Shown here: positions 63,998 through 64,000 of the stretch, piece by piece
Layout of the letters: every line of letters starts with the position of its first letter
Position numbering within the stretch: the stretch's first letter is position 1
From: Kordiimonas aquimaris
GTDB lineage: Bacteria > Pseudomonadota > Alphaproteobacteria > Sphingomonadales > Kordiimonadaceae
DNA length: 64,000 bases
Direction of reading: 5' to 3'
Assembly (NCBI RefSeq): GCF_025574485.1
Contig: NZ_JAOBPO010000003.1
Span: 473,867-537,866 of the forward strand
Translations under genes and position numbers: made by a program
The notes under the pieces: model-generated
Seen by the model: the letters and a program-made list of their open reading frames with translations, nothing else
Databases searched by the model: none
Told to the model about the DNA's origin: nothing

Positions 63998-64000
63998 TTC

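Overview
The window looks like chromosome of a free-living, probably marine alphaproteobacterium of moderate GC content (judged by eye to be in the mid 40s percent). The support is the gene set: an xseB-ispA-dxs-tlyA isoprenoid block, fabI next to aroC, a DUF2336 protein, bifunctional MnmC, an RTX protein and a very large load of acyl-CoA catabolic genes. Kordiimonadales or Sneathiellales-like lineages would fit, but that placement is a guess. I saw no insertion sequence, phage gene, rRNA, tRNA or CRISPR array, and no broken gene. The first gene (E3) is cut by the window edge; the last gene appears to start just inside the other edge.

Layout. 1-4132 (minus): branched-chain 2-oxoacid dehydrogenase operon E1alpha-E1beta-E2-E3, with a near-perfect palindrome just upstream of E1alpha. 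4404-8718 (minus): tyrosine/phenylalanine catabolic operon hppD-VOC-fahA-maiA-phhA, without homogentisate dioxygenase, with a divergent MarR gene and a 22-bp palindrome between them. 9348-12104: ansA and ald (minus) with a divergent Lrp-type regulator. 12126-17392: an RTX protein, a cysteine-synthase-type enzyme and a hybrid histidine kinase. 17502-21125 (minus): patatin-like lipase, FadD and an SDR.

21264-31194 (minus) is a ten-kilobase acyl-CoA degradation block. An upstream operon holds a large/small acyl-CoA dehydrogenase pair, an acyl-CoA ligase, an ACAD10/11-like dehydrogenase and an SDR. A downstream operon holds a MaoC hydratase, an MFE-2-like SDR, a thiolase and a quinone-oxidoreductase-like protein, and ends at a strong terminator. 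Between them lies a cluster of ACGAATCA half-sites. 31412-36074 (plus): a MATE transporter, a class II aldolase-like protein, TesB and a membrane histidine kinase. 37019-42833 (minus): a second catabolic operon with aldehyde dehydrogenase, iron alcohol dehydrogenase, thioesterase, two SDRs and an APH-fold kinase resembling the kinase half of ACAD10/11 and LvaA.

42951-53877 is mainly housekeeping: pdxH, a cbpA-like gene, yihY, fabI, aroC, a hydrolase, an RlmD-like RNA methyltransferase, tlyA, dxs, ispA and xseB. 53966-64000 has an MBL-fold hydrolase with a DmdC-like dehydrogenase, Sua5/TsaC with an FAD oxidoreductase, an acyltransferase, a DUF2336 protein, MnmC and an exported TPR protein.

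Read together, the window describes a cell that feeds on amino acids, fatty acids and alcohols and funnels them through CoA thioesters. The most interesting inference is that the ACAD10/11-like dehydrogenase (25851-27083) and the separate APH-fold kinase (37019-38092) form a split version of the 4-hydroxyacyl-CoA phosphorylation/elimination route. Enzymes for alcohol oxidation, CoA activation, (R)-specific beta-oxidation and thiolysis surround them.
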